Shown: positions 30,072 through 41,982 of the stretch, piece after piece
Numbering within the stretch: position 1 is the first letter of the stretch
How the letters are laid out: the number at the start of each line of letters is the position of its first letter
NCBI GenBank assembly: GCA_031841125.1
Contig: CM063113.1
Location: 19,613,312 to 19,677,311, forward strand
From: Acanthococcus lagerstroemiae
Taxonomy: Eukaryota; Arthropoda; Insecta; Hemiptera; Eriococcidae
Length of the DNA: 64,000 nucleotides
Reading direction: 5' to 3'
Program-made: the position numbers and the translations under genes
The notes under the pieces: model-generated
Seen by the model: only the letters and a program-made list of their open reading frames with translations
Database searches by the model: none
Told to the model about the DNA's origin: nothing

Positions 30072-31174
30072 TATCAGCTTAGTGATGAGTTTAGTGAGAA
30101 GCTCTAATATCTGAGCATTTTGCTGTAACACTTTCTCAAACATCGCTTCAAGGCGGTTTGGGCTAAGCTGACTAGTCTGTGGTGGCTGGTTTGGCGTCAG
30201 GCTGGTCAGCCACGTCGGCACGAACATTTGATAGAGTACGTGCGGATATTGATTGCTGTGCAGAAGTTGTAGTACTTTTGACATCGGTTCTCGTTATTCT
30301 CTTATATTCGGGACAGCCCCGATAATTTGCGGTATGCTCGCCGTCGCACAGTCCGCATTTTGGTTTGTCCTCTGGCTTCTTTTTACAGTTACTGCTACTG
30401 CTTTCGTGCTCTCCACCACACTTAACGCTAAAGATGACATGGTGCAGTAGGTTTTAGTATGGCCGAACTGCTGGCAACGTTTACACTGGACCGGTTCGTG
30501 GCGTGGTTTGGGGGCTTCAACCATGATACGAGTATGAAGCAAAGTTTTTAAATCGTAGATCTTTTTAACGTTTTCGTCGTAGTCAAGATCGACAAAGAAG
30601 AGCGGAAGCGGGTCTTTCGTACGCCAATGTCTAATATTAGCAACGTTGCGTACCGAATAGCCTTCATCTCGAAGCGCTTCCTTTATTTCATTGAGCTCTA
30701 TTGAGTGGTGTAAGTGGCGAATTACCACTTTGAAAGCTCTGTCCGATTTCAATATTGGTAGGTATAATATTTAACCTTACGCAGCCTGAGATGGCCAACC
30801 AGCTTTCGATAATCAGGGACTTCGAAAACAGAGACTTTGACGGTGTCGTTTGCGAGCGATTTAGTTGTGAACCTGGCCTCGTCTAGGCACTGTTTTATCA
30901 GGTTAAATAACTCAGCAAACTTCTGTACGCCTTGAATGAAGTTCGCAGGGGGAGCAGGAACTTTATTTATCGTAGTTGATGCTCTACCTGTTGCTGCGGT
31001 TTGACTGTTATCGTTATTGTTAGGCGACTCACCTGATCCATTGTTTGAGCTATTAGTGTCATTCCGAAGTATAGTAAACCGGTTTTTCAGTGTGATTGGT
31101 TTTGAATTGATAGGCTGTTTCGTACGATTTATAACTGGGCCATCCGAGCTCTCAGATTCGGGCGAGTCTGACAC
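30069..31174 (-). pseudogene. Jockey-like ORF1 (Gag-like zinc-knuckle protein), frameshifted
   Basis: From ATG 31174 (MSDSPESESSDGPV) comes a polar N-terminus. A short frame disruption near 30755, apparently two extra bases, is followed by FKVVIRHLHHSIELNEIK and the PRE_C2HC-type RNA-binding region (FFVDLDYDENVKKIYDLKTL). Zinc knuckle CKRCQQFGHTKTYC is in one frame. After another shift near 30430, CGGEHESSSSNC and CGLCDGEHTANYRGC are in the next. The C-terminus ends AQILELLTKLITKLI at 30069. Nucleic-acid-binding protein of the retrotransposition complex; not translatable as it stands. Confidence 0.82.
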
Positions 31175-31229
31175 TTGACGTTTCTTCTGGTTCGGCCTTC
31201 CAATCTGCTGCCAGGTTGGCTGTACTTAT

Positions 31230-31566
31230 CTTTTCATTGTGAGAAGGATTTACACTTTGTATCCTTCATTATCTGCCCTTCGTAGCTCATTCTTTGCCTT
31301 CCTTCCCAGTTCTTTTCTCCACCATTCCCTCTAGCAGTAATAAAAATATCGCAGGATATCTTCTATTATGACCTATCATTTTAACTCTCTCTTGACGATT
31401 ATAATCCGAAGTTCTTTCCTTCCTATTCATCTCAGTACTTCCTCATTACTTATCTTTTCTGTCCATTTGATTTTCAACGTTCTCCAATAACACCACATTT
31501 CAAAAGCGTCTATCCTTTTTCTTTCTTGTGTTCCTATTGTCCAAGTCTCACATTCGTACAATTTTT
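31230..31566 (-). pseudogene. LINE RT C-terminal fragment
   Basis: Minus-strand translation gives ECETWTIGTQERKRIDAFEM, then KIKWTEKISNEEVLR, then after a shift FLLLLEGMVEKRTGKE. This 'CETWT...AFEMWCYRRML' block is a conserved region downstream of the RT palm. It is wedged between the 5' end of the Jockey-like element and an oppositely oriented Jockey-like fragment. Closely related sequence at 57430-57700. Confidence 0.65.
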
Positions 31567-32662
31567 TATTTGGTCTACGAAGGCGTCCGACCGTGTCTGG
31601 CATGACGGACTTCTATACAAGTTATCTCGCGTTCTGCCGCAGAATCTCTGCACCCTTTAGCGCAGTTATCTTACAAGTCGCAGCCCTTCTTCGTGACTTA
31701 TGGTAACTCATACTCAACAACTCGCCCCATCACTGCTGACGTACCACAGGGCAGTGTACCTGGCCCGTTGTTATGTGCGCTATATACTGCAGATATTCCT
31801 GAAATGCCAACTTCCACGCTCGCAGCGTTCGCAGATGATATTGCGTTCCGGTCAGTCGCACCTACATACGACAGAAGCAGTCAGCGGCCTCCAATGCTCC
31901 CTGGATTTCTTCCTCGCCTGGAGCCGCCGATGAAAAATTGCTGTTAGCAGCGAGAAATCAGTCGACATTACATTCACTTTGTGTTCGCACCCACACAATC
32001 CAGTCTTCTTGAACACGGCGGTCGTACCTTACCATCGTACGGTGAAGTACCTTGGCCTTCACTCCAATGAGCTCTTTACGTTCGCAACTCATGTAACTAG
32101 CAAATGTAAGGAGCTTGACTTACGCTTATGTAATATTTCGTGGCTGCTGCGCAGGGACTCGGCCTTGTCCCTGCCCAACAAACGCCTTCTCTGTCTAACC
32201 GTTCTTCGGGCAATTTGAAGCTATGCTATTTCTGTATGGGGATGCGCTAGCACCTCTAACTGACGCATCATGCAGAGGTTCCAAGACAAGGCCCTGCATC
32301 TTTTAGCCAAATGCTCCGTGGTACGTCCGGAATGATACATTACATGCAGATCTATGCATTCCTACGGTTGACGAAACAGTCCAAGCGCACTCGCTGCGCC
32401 TCGAACGCCGTCTCCACCATCACCCGAATGTCCTTGCACTGGAGCTGCTAGACAATTCGGAAATTCTGCGTCGACCCGTCGGCGTCATTGCGCCGGTCTG
32501 CCAGCTTAATTCTTTGTTCGTTTAACTAGTTCGTATTTTCATACTTAGTAACTACGGCGCCTCTTCTAGTGCAGCCCGTCCTCGGTCAGTTCTGCAGTAT
32601 TATTGTAATTATTGATTTTCTTATCTAACTTGTCACCAATGTATAAGTCTTGAAAAAAAAAA
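31567..32662 (+). pseudogene. 5'-truncated Jockey-like LINE fragment ending in poly(A)
   Basis: On the + strand: ITADVPQGSVPGPLLCALYT, then AAFADDIAF (catalytic box, about 31830), followed in other frames by KYLGLHSNELFTFATHV, SALSLPNKRL and the C-terminal part to about 32525. A 3' untranslated stretch ends in A10 at 32653-32662, the expected tail. The 5' truncation near 31567 is typical of LINE insertion. At least three frame disruptions. Confidence 0.75.
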
Positions 32663-32744
32663 TTTATTAACACCTTTACCTTTGGATTTGGGTCCGCGGC
32701 ACAGATAAGTCGCTGTGCTGCAGGCATAGGTTTTCACTATCCTT

Positions 32745-34255
32745 TTCCTTTTTTTTCTGTCATGGGCAGCCTCTGTGCCATAAGATCTCAGAATGGTCGA
32801 CAATACCATCCCTCCAGCGGGTGGGTGGGCGCCCCTCCCCCTTTTGAAATCTAATGGGGTCTACTCGTGTAGAATTTTGTTCCAAGTATCTCCTCCCCTA
32901 GCCAGGTGACCCGCATACCCAAACTTTAGTTTTCTGACCATCCACCCAATGTCCAGAGCCCTAATTTTTTGCCTTATTAGTCCAATCCGTATCTTATCAT
33001 TCAGTTTGATCCCCATTATGCTCCTTAACATACGATTCTGCGTGCTTCTTAGCCCCTTAATCTGTGACTTGGTTATGACCTGCGACTGAGACCCATAAGT
33101 TAATTTTGGGATCGCACATTAATTCAGAATTTTTGTTTTCGATGCCAGATTAAAGTTGCTTTTTAGCATGTTCTTATTTGCCCAAAAGGTTTTTCATGCA
33201 TTAGTTTTCCTGATGCTTAGTTCTTTATTCATTCTATCTTCAAAGGCTAGAGTTTGACCCAGGTGTTTGTACTCTTAGAGGTCTGGTTGGCCGAGTGGAT
33301 AGCGCGCTGTACTCGGAATCTGGAGGTGCCGGGTTCGAGCCCACGTAGCAACTCGCTACATTTCGACCTAGGCCGATTTTTCGGCAAGATGAGAAGAGGC
33401 CGAAGACAGCGCTAACAGCCTCCCCGTTGTCTCTGAAGTAATGCTCGAAAGGGCGGATTCCAGGGCTCGGGTTGAGAGTAAATTAGAAAAAGAGGTGTTT
33501 GCACTCAGATACACACTCAATCAAGTTTCCGTCTAATAGAAGGTCATTCATATCCACATTTGACATTATTTATATTTTGGCGTCATTAATTGTAAGGCCC
33601 AACATTTTATTTTCAATCGCCATATTTTCCAGTTCGTCTAGGCTGCTGCTCACCAGGACAATGTCATCCGCAAATCTGAAATTACTAAGCTGACCATTTA
33701 TTTTGATCCCTTTACCTTCCCAATCCAACCTGCGAAAAATTCGAGAGGGGATCACCCTACTTAACCCCTTTGCCCAACACCCTACTTAACCCCTTTGCCC
33801 AATATGAATACTTCTGCTTTTTGGTCGAAACTTATAAAGTCTGTAAAACTTTTATTAAGCTTTTCCAAAAATTAAAATATCTAGTTCGATTCCTTGATTT
33901 CTTTGTGCTTTCCTTACGCTTTCATAGCAAACTGAATCAAAAGCCTTATTATAATCGATGAACATGAAATTAACATTCATTTTATATTTCCTCGCCTTTT
34001 TGATGATTTGATTAAGGGTAAATATGTAGTCAGTTGTTGAGTAGCCGTACCTAGACTCTGCCTGTTCTTTTGGCTGGTGAAAATCGAGCTTTAGGTACAT
34101 TCTATTTTTCAAAATATTAAGAAAAATCTTGCCAAGGTTTGAGGAAAGGCTTGTGGGTTTATAATTGTTCAGTATGTATCTCCCTTTTTATGGAGCAGGA
34201 TAATCTCAGACACCTGTGCCCTTTTTTAATTTCCTCAACTATGTTGACAAGTTGA
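32745..34255 (-). pseudogene. RTE-like LINE reverse transcriptase, 5'-truncated, with SINE insertion
   Basis: Minus-strand order: LNNYKPTSLSSNLGKIFLNI (34150), a QPKEQAESRYGYSTTDYIF segment (34060), MFIDYNKAFDSV (33960), NFRFADDIVLVSSS (33670, catalytic FADD), KHLGQT, YGSQSQVITKSQIKGLRS (33080), MLRSIMGIKLNDKIRIG, and the terminal GHLARGGDTW...WTPLDFKRGRG (32900-32830). Order and motifs fit the RTE clade. Stops and shifts are frequent. A tRNA-derived SINE splits it at 33275-33492. Confidence 0.75.
33261..33506 (+). mobile_element. tRNA-derived SINE with 14-bp target-site duplication
   Basis: The target duplication AGGTGTTTG(T/C)ACTC is at 33261-33274 and 33493-33506. The SINE (33275-33492) starts with a tRNA-like head: A box TGGCCGAGTGG (33288-33298) and B box GGTTCGAGCCC (33332-33342), with spacing normal for pol III. 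The head resembles a Leu/Ser-type tRNA but does not fold into a complete tRNA. The ~150-bp body is unrelated to tRNA and ends A-rich (AAATTAGAAAAAG). Confidence 0.82.
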
Positions 34256-36059
34256 CATTTTTTAGAAGGTTTTTGATTTTTACATTCTTATTTTATCTTT
34301 CTTTCTCAGCCTCAACATTGACCTTTCCATTGCGTGCTGCGAGCCCACGTCTAGGACCCATAGGTAAGAACATCAGGAACTACTCACAAGTTGAAGATTT
34401 GGCTTTTCCTGAAATTATGACCCTGTCCTTGGAAAATTTTTCCTAGTGACCAGTTTTTCTTCTATGCCAAGGCTATTCTACGGCTAACGTTTTTGCTTGT
34501 ACGAAACCTTAACCCGATTGTTTGACCGAGTATATTATGGTTTCATTACACACTCCGTTTCATATTTCCCAATTTATACCATTTTTTCAATATTTTCTGT
34601 ACCTAGTTATTATAATTTTCGACTTATCAAATTTTATTTCGAACCCACTTTCCCTTCCTTTTTCGATTACATATGTACATGAATAGTCCATTTCCAGAAC
34701 TCTGTATCTGTCAAAAGTGTTACATTAACCTAATAATAAGATAACGACGTTTTTATAGGCATAACTTCATTCCCCTGGTCTACCATAGTGCTCTAAGAAA
34801 TATTACATTGTGGCGTGCGAAAATCGAGATTCTGTTTCCGATGGTCAAGCATCGGCAACACTGGTTGCTCTGTCGACGGCCGGACTCCGATATCGGCCAT
34901 CTAGGGGATGAAGGGAGACGTCGGTGGTGCACATAGCCAAGGGCCGAAGGCTGTTTTGGTAATTGTAGGTACATGCTACATGGCCAACGTTCAGTTATAC
35001 TCGTTTTACTGATCCTCTGACCATTTCATGCGCGCTAGTTAAAAGCAGGAGTGCTGTGGGCTCAAACCGTAAAAGAATCTGTAAGACTCTTTTAGTTTTG
35101 TGATGGGTAGGCGTGTGGGTTAAATTTCGCAAAATTTCGCACGCACAGAAAACTTGGCGACCGTGAAGAGGACGCAGGGCGGAAGCCCAACCTTCTGTAT
35201 AACCGTGAAGGTTTGCAGAGGCCGGTAAATAAACAGATTCATCCATTCATACGTGAAGCGGATTCCGGATGTTCACCCATTATGCTCCGGAGTCATTTTA
35301 ATAGATCTCCTTTTAGGGACCAGATGTTCCATGCTTCTGTGGACGTCTGGGGAAAAGTGCTTTCGTATGCGTTCGAATCACTGTCAGCCTTTAGGGTAGA
35401 TTGAGGTAAACGCGGAGGCTTCCATCTTACTAAATAAGGAAGCCTACCAAAGCACGCTGGCATAGTAAATCGCCGGCCGAAGCTGTGGACTGATAGCCTT
35501 GACTTCAGTGTTTAAGAAGGACTTAGGTGTCCCGAGTTGTTCGGCGACATGGTGAACTACATCCGTCATGAATGAAGAACTTTTGTGTTCAGAGTTGTTT
35601 TTGTTTCAGTTATGAATTTCCTAAAAATCGTGGTCGTGGCCGCTTTTTGTTAGGCGGCAAATAATTATATAATTACGAGTGGACGAAGTTTTCCAATCGC
35701 TGTGGCAGCGAGTGAGTGCAATTATTCTAGGAAAGGCGTCTCTTCACGAGTGGTCGCAAAAATATGAGAATGTATGTACATATGTACTTCAGTTTTCCAG
35801 CTGTTATGTGCAATCAGCTGCTGAGCTGCATACATACATATGTATTTTAGAGTTTAGGCGAAACATCGAAGCGTAGACCAGGCAGGTGCGTGCTGTATGA
35901 TGATTCATGCCCTTCCAAGAAGCGAAAGATACACACACATACGTGCTTCTGCTTTCTATTTGTACATTGTAGGCTAAAAATCGAAACGATGACCGCCAAA
36001 ATCGAGCTCTTTTCCATGTGCAACGTTCGGGTATGTCAGAGGCTGCCTTAGTTTGCTAT
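34256..36059. other. Non-coding stretch with one hairpin
   Basis: No gene called. A perfect 8-bp stem AGGCTTCC/GGAAGCCT with a 13-base loop lies at about 35418-35446. GCATCGGCAACACTGG at 34849 recalls GCTGGCAACACTGG at 1524. Nothing else recognisable. Confidence 0.4.
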
Positions 36060-36086
36060 ATACACACACACACACACACACACAGA
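36060..36086. repeat. (CA)n microsatellite
   Basis: About twelve CA units. Confidence 0.9.
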
Positions 36087-36730
36087 TATAATACACTCTT
36101 ATCGCATGAGTATCCTCATGCAAGCCGTTATCATCTGAATGCTCGTGTGCTCTCATAGTGAGGAGGAAGGGCAGCAACACTGTGGTCGCAGTTCGGTTTT
36201 GTCTAATTGATAAGGCATTGTAATGTAAATGGGTCCACTCTATGGCGTTTTCCGAAAAAGAGAGATAAGACAAATTTGAACCGGCTGTATCTCGTATCGC
36301 AACTTCTATCGGCTCGGCATTATTGTTCTGATGTTCTCGTGCTGCCAATAAGCAAGTCACTTGTTAAGATTTCACCTCTCAGAGACGTTGAATTCGATTG
36401 TTTTTCACTTGAGTGCTGCACTCCGTTTTCCGGATTCTCGTAAACGTCCCAGGTTTTCGGCTCGCCGAATATTAATCAGGTACCTGCTGCTGCTACCTAG
36501 TACCTACTGAGTTTATTCAAAAATCATAAAACATCACCTGGTTGTACACCAGACTAAGTACATCGATGTTATACGGGTTGCATCACTCCGCAACGTGAAG
36601 GCGCTGTGGTGTCGAGAAATAAATTTCATTAATTTATCGTCTGTCGGAAAATCGAACCCAGAATTATGAGTTTTGGCTGGTTAAATTTCTAAGTCAAGAG
36701 ATAATCGATCGTATTTAGTGCCAAATTAAA

Positions 36731-37158
36731 GAAAAGATTTTAGCGGGCAAATTAAGACCGTAACGAACAATTTTTGTTCATTAGGGACCAAGAAAAATGA
36801 AAAAAGGTGATGGAAAAAAATCGAAAATTGACGCGAAACACTGTTTTTTACGGTAACTCCCGGAATAAGCCTATGAATACTACGATATTTTACGCGTAAC
36901 GATCGAAGAAGGTTAGGCTCTTTCAAACCAGCTCTGTACTTCTGGTCTCTGAGTCGCTTCGTTTTAGAGTTATTCGCAAAGAAAGTGAAAGGATGAATTT
37001 CCATCATTTGATTTTAACATAGTAAAACCAGTGTATATGTTCTTTTATCAAATTTCTAAAAGTGTAATGAATTCACAACATCTAATTTCTGATTGAAGAA
37101 AAGATTCTGGCGAGTAAATTAGGACCATAATGAACGATTCTCCTGAATTGTAAGGACT
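36731..37158. repeat. Two ~95-bp related blocks
   Basis: GAAAAGATT(T/C)T(A/G)GCG(G/A)G(C/T)AAATTA at 36731 and 37096, both continuing with a GACC(G/A)TAA(C/T)GAAC segment, AGGAAAAT/GAAAAATG and AAAAATTGAC. No gene. The sequence between them is unremarkable. Confidence 0.5.
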
Positions 37159-37159
37159 G

Positions 37160-37810
37160 AGGAAAATAGAGAAAAAACCGAAAAATTGACAAATTTATCA
37201 AAAAATTTTGAGAAAATCTTCCGATGATTTTCAAAGAATTTCATCAGTAATTTTCGGAAAAATTTTTTTTAAATATTTGGGGGAAAACTGATGGTTTTTG
37301 AAAAATCTTATATCCACAATCTTTAAAAAAAAAATGTTCTCCGAAGAATTTCATCGAAGATTCTCGGGAAAAATCTATGTTTTTTAAGGAATCTCATCGA
37401 AAATTTTTGGAAAACAATTCCTATAACTTCCAAAGAATCTTATCGGAAACCTTTAAGAAAATTTCTAATGCTTTCCAAAGAATTTGAAAGTTTAATGATC
37501 TCCGGAGAATTTCATCGAAAACCTGTAAGTAAAATCTCCGATGGTTTTTAAGGAATTTCACCGGAAATTTTTATGAAAAAAATTCCGATAATTTCCGAAG
37601 AATCCTATCAGAAACCTTTAGAAAAAATTACCAGTGTTTTCCAAAGATTCTCTACAAATTACTTTGAGAAGAATTTTTGTTAAATTTTGAAGAATTTCGT
37701 AGAAAATATTCGAGGGAGAACTCCGATGGTTTTGAAGCATTTTATGAAAAATCATCTCAAAAAATGTTCGATGATCTCCGAATAATTTCATCGAAAATCT
37801 TCGAATTTGA
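37160..37810. repeat. Diverged satellite-like array, ~50-bp monomer
   Basis: The stretch is built of degenerate copies of a motif like CTCCGATGGTTTTTAAGG-AATTTCATCGGAAA-TTTTTGGAAAA. Monomers alternate in type (TGATCTCC.., TAATTTCC.., TGCTTTCC..), suggesting a higher-order unit of about 160 bp (compare 37335-37480 with 37495-37650). Non-coding. Confidence 0.65.
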
Positions 37811-38309
37811 GTCCCTTAAACGGTAAGAGTAGACAGGCATTCATGCAGCAGGCAGCGAGAAATGCGAGACTCCCTTTCAAAAGGTACGTAGGCAACTCAT
37901 TCTGACAATGGGTAAATGTATTTGCCTGCTCTCGCATTTGAAAGGGCAAGAAGGAAATACGTCCAGTATTCATGGAAAATTGTTTTCGAACTACTTAATT
38001 TTACATAGCTATTTCCTTTTTGTACTTTTTGAAATAGTAAATTTTGATTTACCTCACTTAAAACTGCAATATCTCGCTGAATTTTCAAGATAGAAGTCTG
38101 GAATTGGTTTTATTTGATTTCTTTGGGGTTTTATATAAATTTGGCCAAAAAATTAAAAATCGAAAAATTGGTCACCTGGTCCCTTTTTGTATGCGCCCTC
38201 ACATATGGTAATTTTTTCCCCATGATACTTTCAATATTGCAAACACTTACTTCACTGCACCTTGGTACTTCATAAGAATGACGGACAATTATTTCAGGTT
38301 AAAAAAATA

Positions 38310-38490
38310 TTTTAAAAAATGGGAAATGTCTTGTCGGGGAAATGTTTTAGGGAAATAGCTTCAGGAAATTGGGTGTCGGGTAAATGGATTCGGTGAAAAA
38401 AATTTCGGGAGAATATCTTGTCGGTGAAATGGACTGCCGGGCAGTTGGATTCGGGTAACTGTCCTGATGCCGGTTTGTTTGTGTCAGCGT
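38310..38490. repeat. Short-period tandem repeat (GGGAAAT/TCGGGTAA type)
   Basis: Repeats of roughly 20 bp built from TCGGG(G/T)(A/T)AATG and (T/C)TTCGG. On the minus strand this yields an open frame (38312-38512) with recurring FPD/LPE and F..I units. It is a by-product of the repeat, not a gene. Confidence 0.6.
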
Positions 38491-38496
38491 CGAAAT

Positions 38497-39030
38497 GCTT
38501 TTGTAAAATCAATACGAGCTAAATTTAGATTTAAATTGACATTTTTCAATGAGCTGATGTATGGATTGCTAGTGATCCACCGTAGATAAGCCCTTTCTGA
38601 ATTCCGCCTGCTCTGTAGGTTGCTAATTATTGTGGTTTCAGTTCCTGAATCATATATATCAATTTTGCCAAAGTATTGCTTAGGCTTGTTGGCGGATAAT
38701 CTTGATTTTGCGTTTATTACCGTTTTTAAATATTAATATTATTGTCGACTCTTTTCAAAATTCTGAGATTGTTGAATTTGCAAAATTTTATGGAACAATT
38801 TTATCAGAATCTTGATTAAGATTTTTTCTCTATATTTCGCATGCTAATTCGGTATCCTGTTATTACCCGAGGGCTAGTTATTCTTCAACGATTTAACCTT
38901 TTCTACTTCCCAAAGGGTTAAGGGTAGTTCGTTCTCCTTAATTTTAGCCAGAGTGTAGACTGCTCCACCATCTGGTTCGAGCTTGTTATGGTATAATTGT
39001 GAGTAGAAATCCGTGGCGAGATGGACGAGC
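38497..39030 (-). pseudogene. RTE-like RT N-terminal fragment
   Basis: Minus-strand translation from 39030: ATDFYSQLYHNKLEPDGGAV, TLAKIKENELPLTLWEVEKV, a broken KSLKNN..SPG block, then after shifts a remnant of the QAGFRKGYSTVDH region (38600) and ARIDFTKAF (38520), the region of the first catalytic Asp. Heavily mutated. Confidence 0.6.
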
Positions 39031-39091
39031 AGTATTCCGAAATGGTTCACATATTTTTCTGCTGGTGGAAAGAAGGAACAAGGGTCACCAC

Positions 39092-39213
39092 TGTGTTAGC
39101 CAATAATTGGAGAAATGCCATTGTAACTTCCTGATAAGTTCAGGATAGCCATCCCTAAAATGACAATGACTAATACCCTGCCGTTCCAAAGTTATTGGCT
39201 AACAAACTGTGGA
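39092..39213. repeat. Small foldback, ~120 bp
   Basis: TGTTAGCCAATAA near 39092 is repeated in inverse as TTATTGGCTAACA near 39195. Flanking bases CCACTGTG and CAAACTGTGG extend the similarity. Possibly a very short MITE. No target duplication seen. Confidence 0.4.
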
Positions 39214-40271
39214 CTTTTTTTTCAGAGAGAAACAGACGAGTTTTTTTGGGAATACCGCTCGTTTTATACGAAGTGAGAAGCTTAATTTGTATCCCACGAT
39301 CTCATTAGTCATATAATCCCCAGCAGTTCGGAGTTTACAAATTAAATGTATGAAGAATAATTGTCTTTTAATAATCGTGCGAGAAGGTTACGAGTAGTGG
39401 TTTTTCAGCTCGTATAACATTTCCAGTCGTCTTGTACGTGTGTGTCTGTGTGTAATTTCACTCTGCTCGTTCAACTTCGTGTAATCAAATAATACTCGTA
39501 GAAGTAAGATCACATTTTCTCGGCGCGTTATTTGTTCGCCATTTGTACTACGTACTATGAACGAAAACTTCGACTTCTTGTGAATAAATGTAGTCATCCG
39601 ATAATTAAAGTAGGTATTTGAACAACGAATACGATCGGAATCCAAATGTTAATTAAGGAAATATGAAACAAGTGGAGTGCTGCCTTCGTCTAAGAACTGT
39701 TTTCCATTTATCTATTCGGTACTAAAATTCAGTCTGTAGAAAGTAACTGTGTTATGGTGTTAGGTACTTTATCCTGTATCTCGGATTTAGATACCTAGAA
39801 TGGATCATTACGTCATATATCATCGTACATGAAGCAATACCACCTAACTCACGAAATAGCGATTTTTAGGTGTTGAACGTTTAAACAAAAGCGTAGCATA
39901 AACCAAAGAATTGGGGTACCCAGTCGATGTTTTTTCGAGTGGAATTGGCAAAAAACTTTTTCGTCCTTCATTTTTGACATATAGAGAAGTGTACTCATGA
40001 CGGTCCTGCCCCCTGATGCTATGCTCATGGTCTAAGATAAGATAAGCCATACGTGCTATCATACGAATTTACAGTTTATCTTCTGCATGAAATAATTGTT
40101 GGGGTTGAAGATTTTTAATTTTGCGAGGACAATATTCGATTTGCAGGTTTTGGTAGTTTTACTGAAATCCAGAAATACGTGTTTGGAGACTCGGAAACCC
40201 TGAACATTGAATACGGTATGGAAAAAAGCTTTCGCAGTAGCGAAAGCAAAACCAACTTTTCTGAGCTACTC
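39214..40271. other. Non-coding stretch
   Basis: No gene or element recognised. Confidence 0.45.
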
Positions 40272-40809
40272 ATTATTGACAGGGATGGCAAACGAAACAA
40301 AACGAAATGACGATTGATTTTTGTGTAAAATATTGGAACGAAATGAAAATGTAGCAAAAAAAGCGAAATGAAAAATAGAGCGAAGGAAAACTTAACGAAA
40401 AAACTAAACTGAAACGTAAAGAATTTCTTACGTTTTTACTTCTTATTTAATTGTAATAATTGTGAATCTTATTACTGTTTTTCGCGAATTGTGACTGAAA
40501 AGTACAAAAAATGAAAGATACCACGAATGAAAATTAAAATTACATCAGTTTCCAAAATGCGTGGGAATCAGTAATCCTTTGAACTAATATCTGTATTGTA
40601 CCCAATGACATGAAAAAATAATAATAAAAAATGATAACGAAATGATTTAGTTTTGTTGTAAAGAAAATGAATAGACACCGGTCTGAAATAAACGAAACGG
40701 AAAAACAAACGAAAAATCGCCTATGAAAAACCGAAAATGTTGAAAATAACGAAACGAAAGAACAAAATGAAAGAAAAAAACCGTTTCGTTTGCCATCCCT
40801 GATTATTGA
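40272..40809. mobile_element. hAT MITE, 522 bp, with 8-bp target duplication
   Basis: The element 40280-40801 starts CAGGGATGGCAAACGAAAC and ends with its exact inverse complement (19 bp). It is flanked by perfect 8-bp copies of ATTATTGA (40272-40279, 40802-40809). TIR sequence and duplication length are diagnostic of hAT transposons. The interior is A-rich and full of AACGAAA/GAAACGAAA motifs that resemble the TIR inner end, possibly extra transposase-binding sites. No transposase. Confidence 0.92.
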
Positions 40810-41260
40810 ACAAATACTTATACTGAGGAATAAATAAAATCATGTACTCTGTAATCAAATTAAATACAAATATAACAAAAAATTATGAAATCACTTTAGA
40901 AATGAAAGAAACAGCTTAAAAAAAAAAAAGTTCTGATGGTCGGAGATAGCAGAATAGGATGACCAGTTTCTGGAAAACCTGGAAAAGTCAGTGCATTATT
41001 GGGGGGGGGCTGGCCATCCTGCAGAACGCATTAAAAAAAATAATAATAACGATGATGGACCTGATTAGGAAACTAGGGGGATCATTTTTTCGAACATATT
41101 GGCATGGCATGGGATGAACGTAATCAAAAAATCAAAAATGTCTTATTGTAGCTAACTACTAATACAATTAATACCATATTAATACATTTTTCAAAAATGT
41201 ACTTATATTTCGTAATATTTCAATTTTTTTGAAACATGAAAATAACACGTGCCTTTGAAT

Positions 41261-41652
41261 ATCACCCAAGGTGTCTACAGGTTTGGAAAATTTGGAAAGT
41301 TTGGAAAAAGTCAGGAATTAGAAAAGTAGGTCAGGAAGTTTGTAAAAATAGTCAAGAAATTGAACAATAATTTCAAGAAGATTGGGAAAAAACAAAGAAT
41401 AAACTCACGGAAAATTTTTTTCGTCGTTTAATTTTACTTCAGCACTCTATATGTGTATTTGTGAACACCTTCCTAATGCTTTCACCCAAAAATGAACTTC
41501 AAATTTCAGTTCATTTTAACCATAGCGCCTAGTAGTATAAACATAAATATATACTGTCTATACTATACTGTAAGGGTTTAAAGAAGAGAAGGAAAAAGTT
41601 TGGAAAAAGTCAGGAATTTATATTTTTCCATTCTTGTAGACATCTTATCACC
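41261..41652. mobile_element. 380-bp hAT-like MITE
   Basis: The left end AAGGTGTCTACA (41268) and right end TGTAGACATCTT (41635-41646) are inverted with one mismatch. TTTGGAAAAAGTCAGGAAT occurs near the left end and again near 41601. ATCACC flanks both sides (41261-41266, 41647-41652), compatible with a decayed 8-bp hAT duplication. 'GTGTCTACA' termini are common in hAT MITEs. Confidence 0.65.
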
Positions 41653-41982
41653 GTATTTCACTGTTTTTTGGCTTCCACTAGTAACCAACGCACTCGAACA
41701 TTCGAGTAGCAGTGTTGCCGGACATTCCCTTCATTACCATATCGTTACAATGGCTTTAAAAAAAAAGGACTGAGCACCTGCTATGAAGAGAACGCAACCC
41801 ATCAAACAACAAACTAGTAGAGGTTGCAGAGTAACTAACATCGCATTACTGTACCAAATTTCAAGGCGCTAGTATTGATCTTTTGATGCAAGAACAACGC
41901 GGTAAAAAAGAGTACATGAATTTAGCCTGTCAACTAGAGACAGTGTTTTGCCTATTTGCGCACTTGGAGTAAAATGGCAAGT

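Larger units (their letters stand above)
27384..31174 (-). mobile_element. Jockey-like non-LTR retrotransposon, nearly full coding length, broken
   Basis: ORF1 (Gag-like with zinc knuckles) and ORF2 (AP endonuclease plus reverse transcriptase, no RNase H) are arranged as in the Jockey clade. Six lesions can be read: two frame disruptions in ORF1; two nonsense codons in the endonuclease, one frameshift and one nonsense codon in the RT. The 3' end below 27384 was not resolved; no clear poly(A) was seen. Confidence 0.85.

Noticed and set aside
33281..33356. Possible tRNA gene
   Set aside because: Good A and B boxes but no closing acceptor stem; target duplications show it is a SINE head.
36060..36086. 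(CA)n tract as a regulatory Z-DNA signal
   Set aside because: Ordinary microsatellite; no gene nearby to regulate.
38312..38512. 66-codon minus-strand frame with repeated FPD/LPE motifs
   Set aside because: Produced by a ~20-bp tandem repeat next to an RT relic, not a gene.
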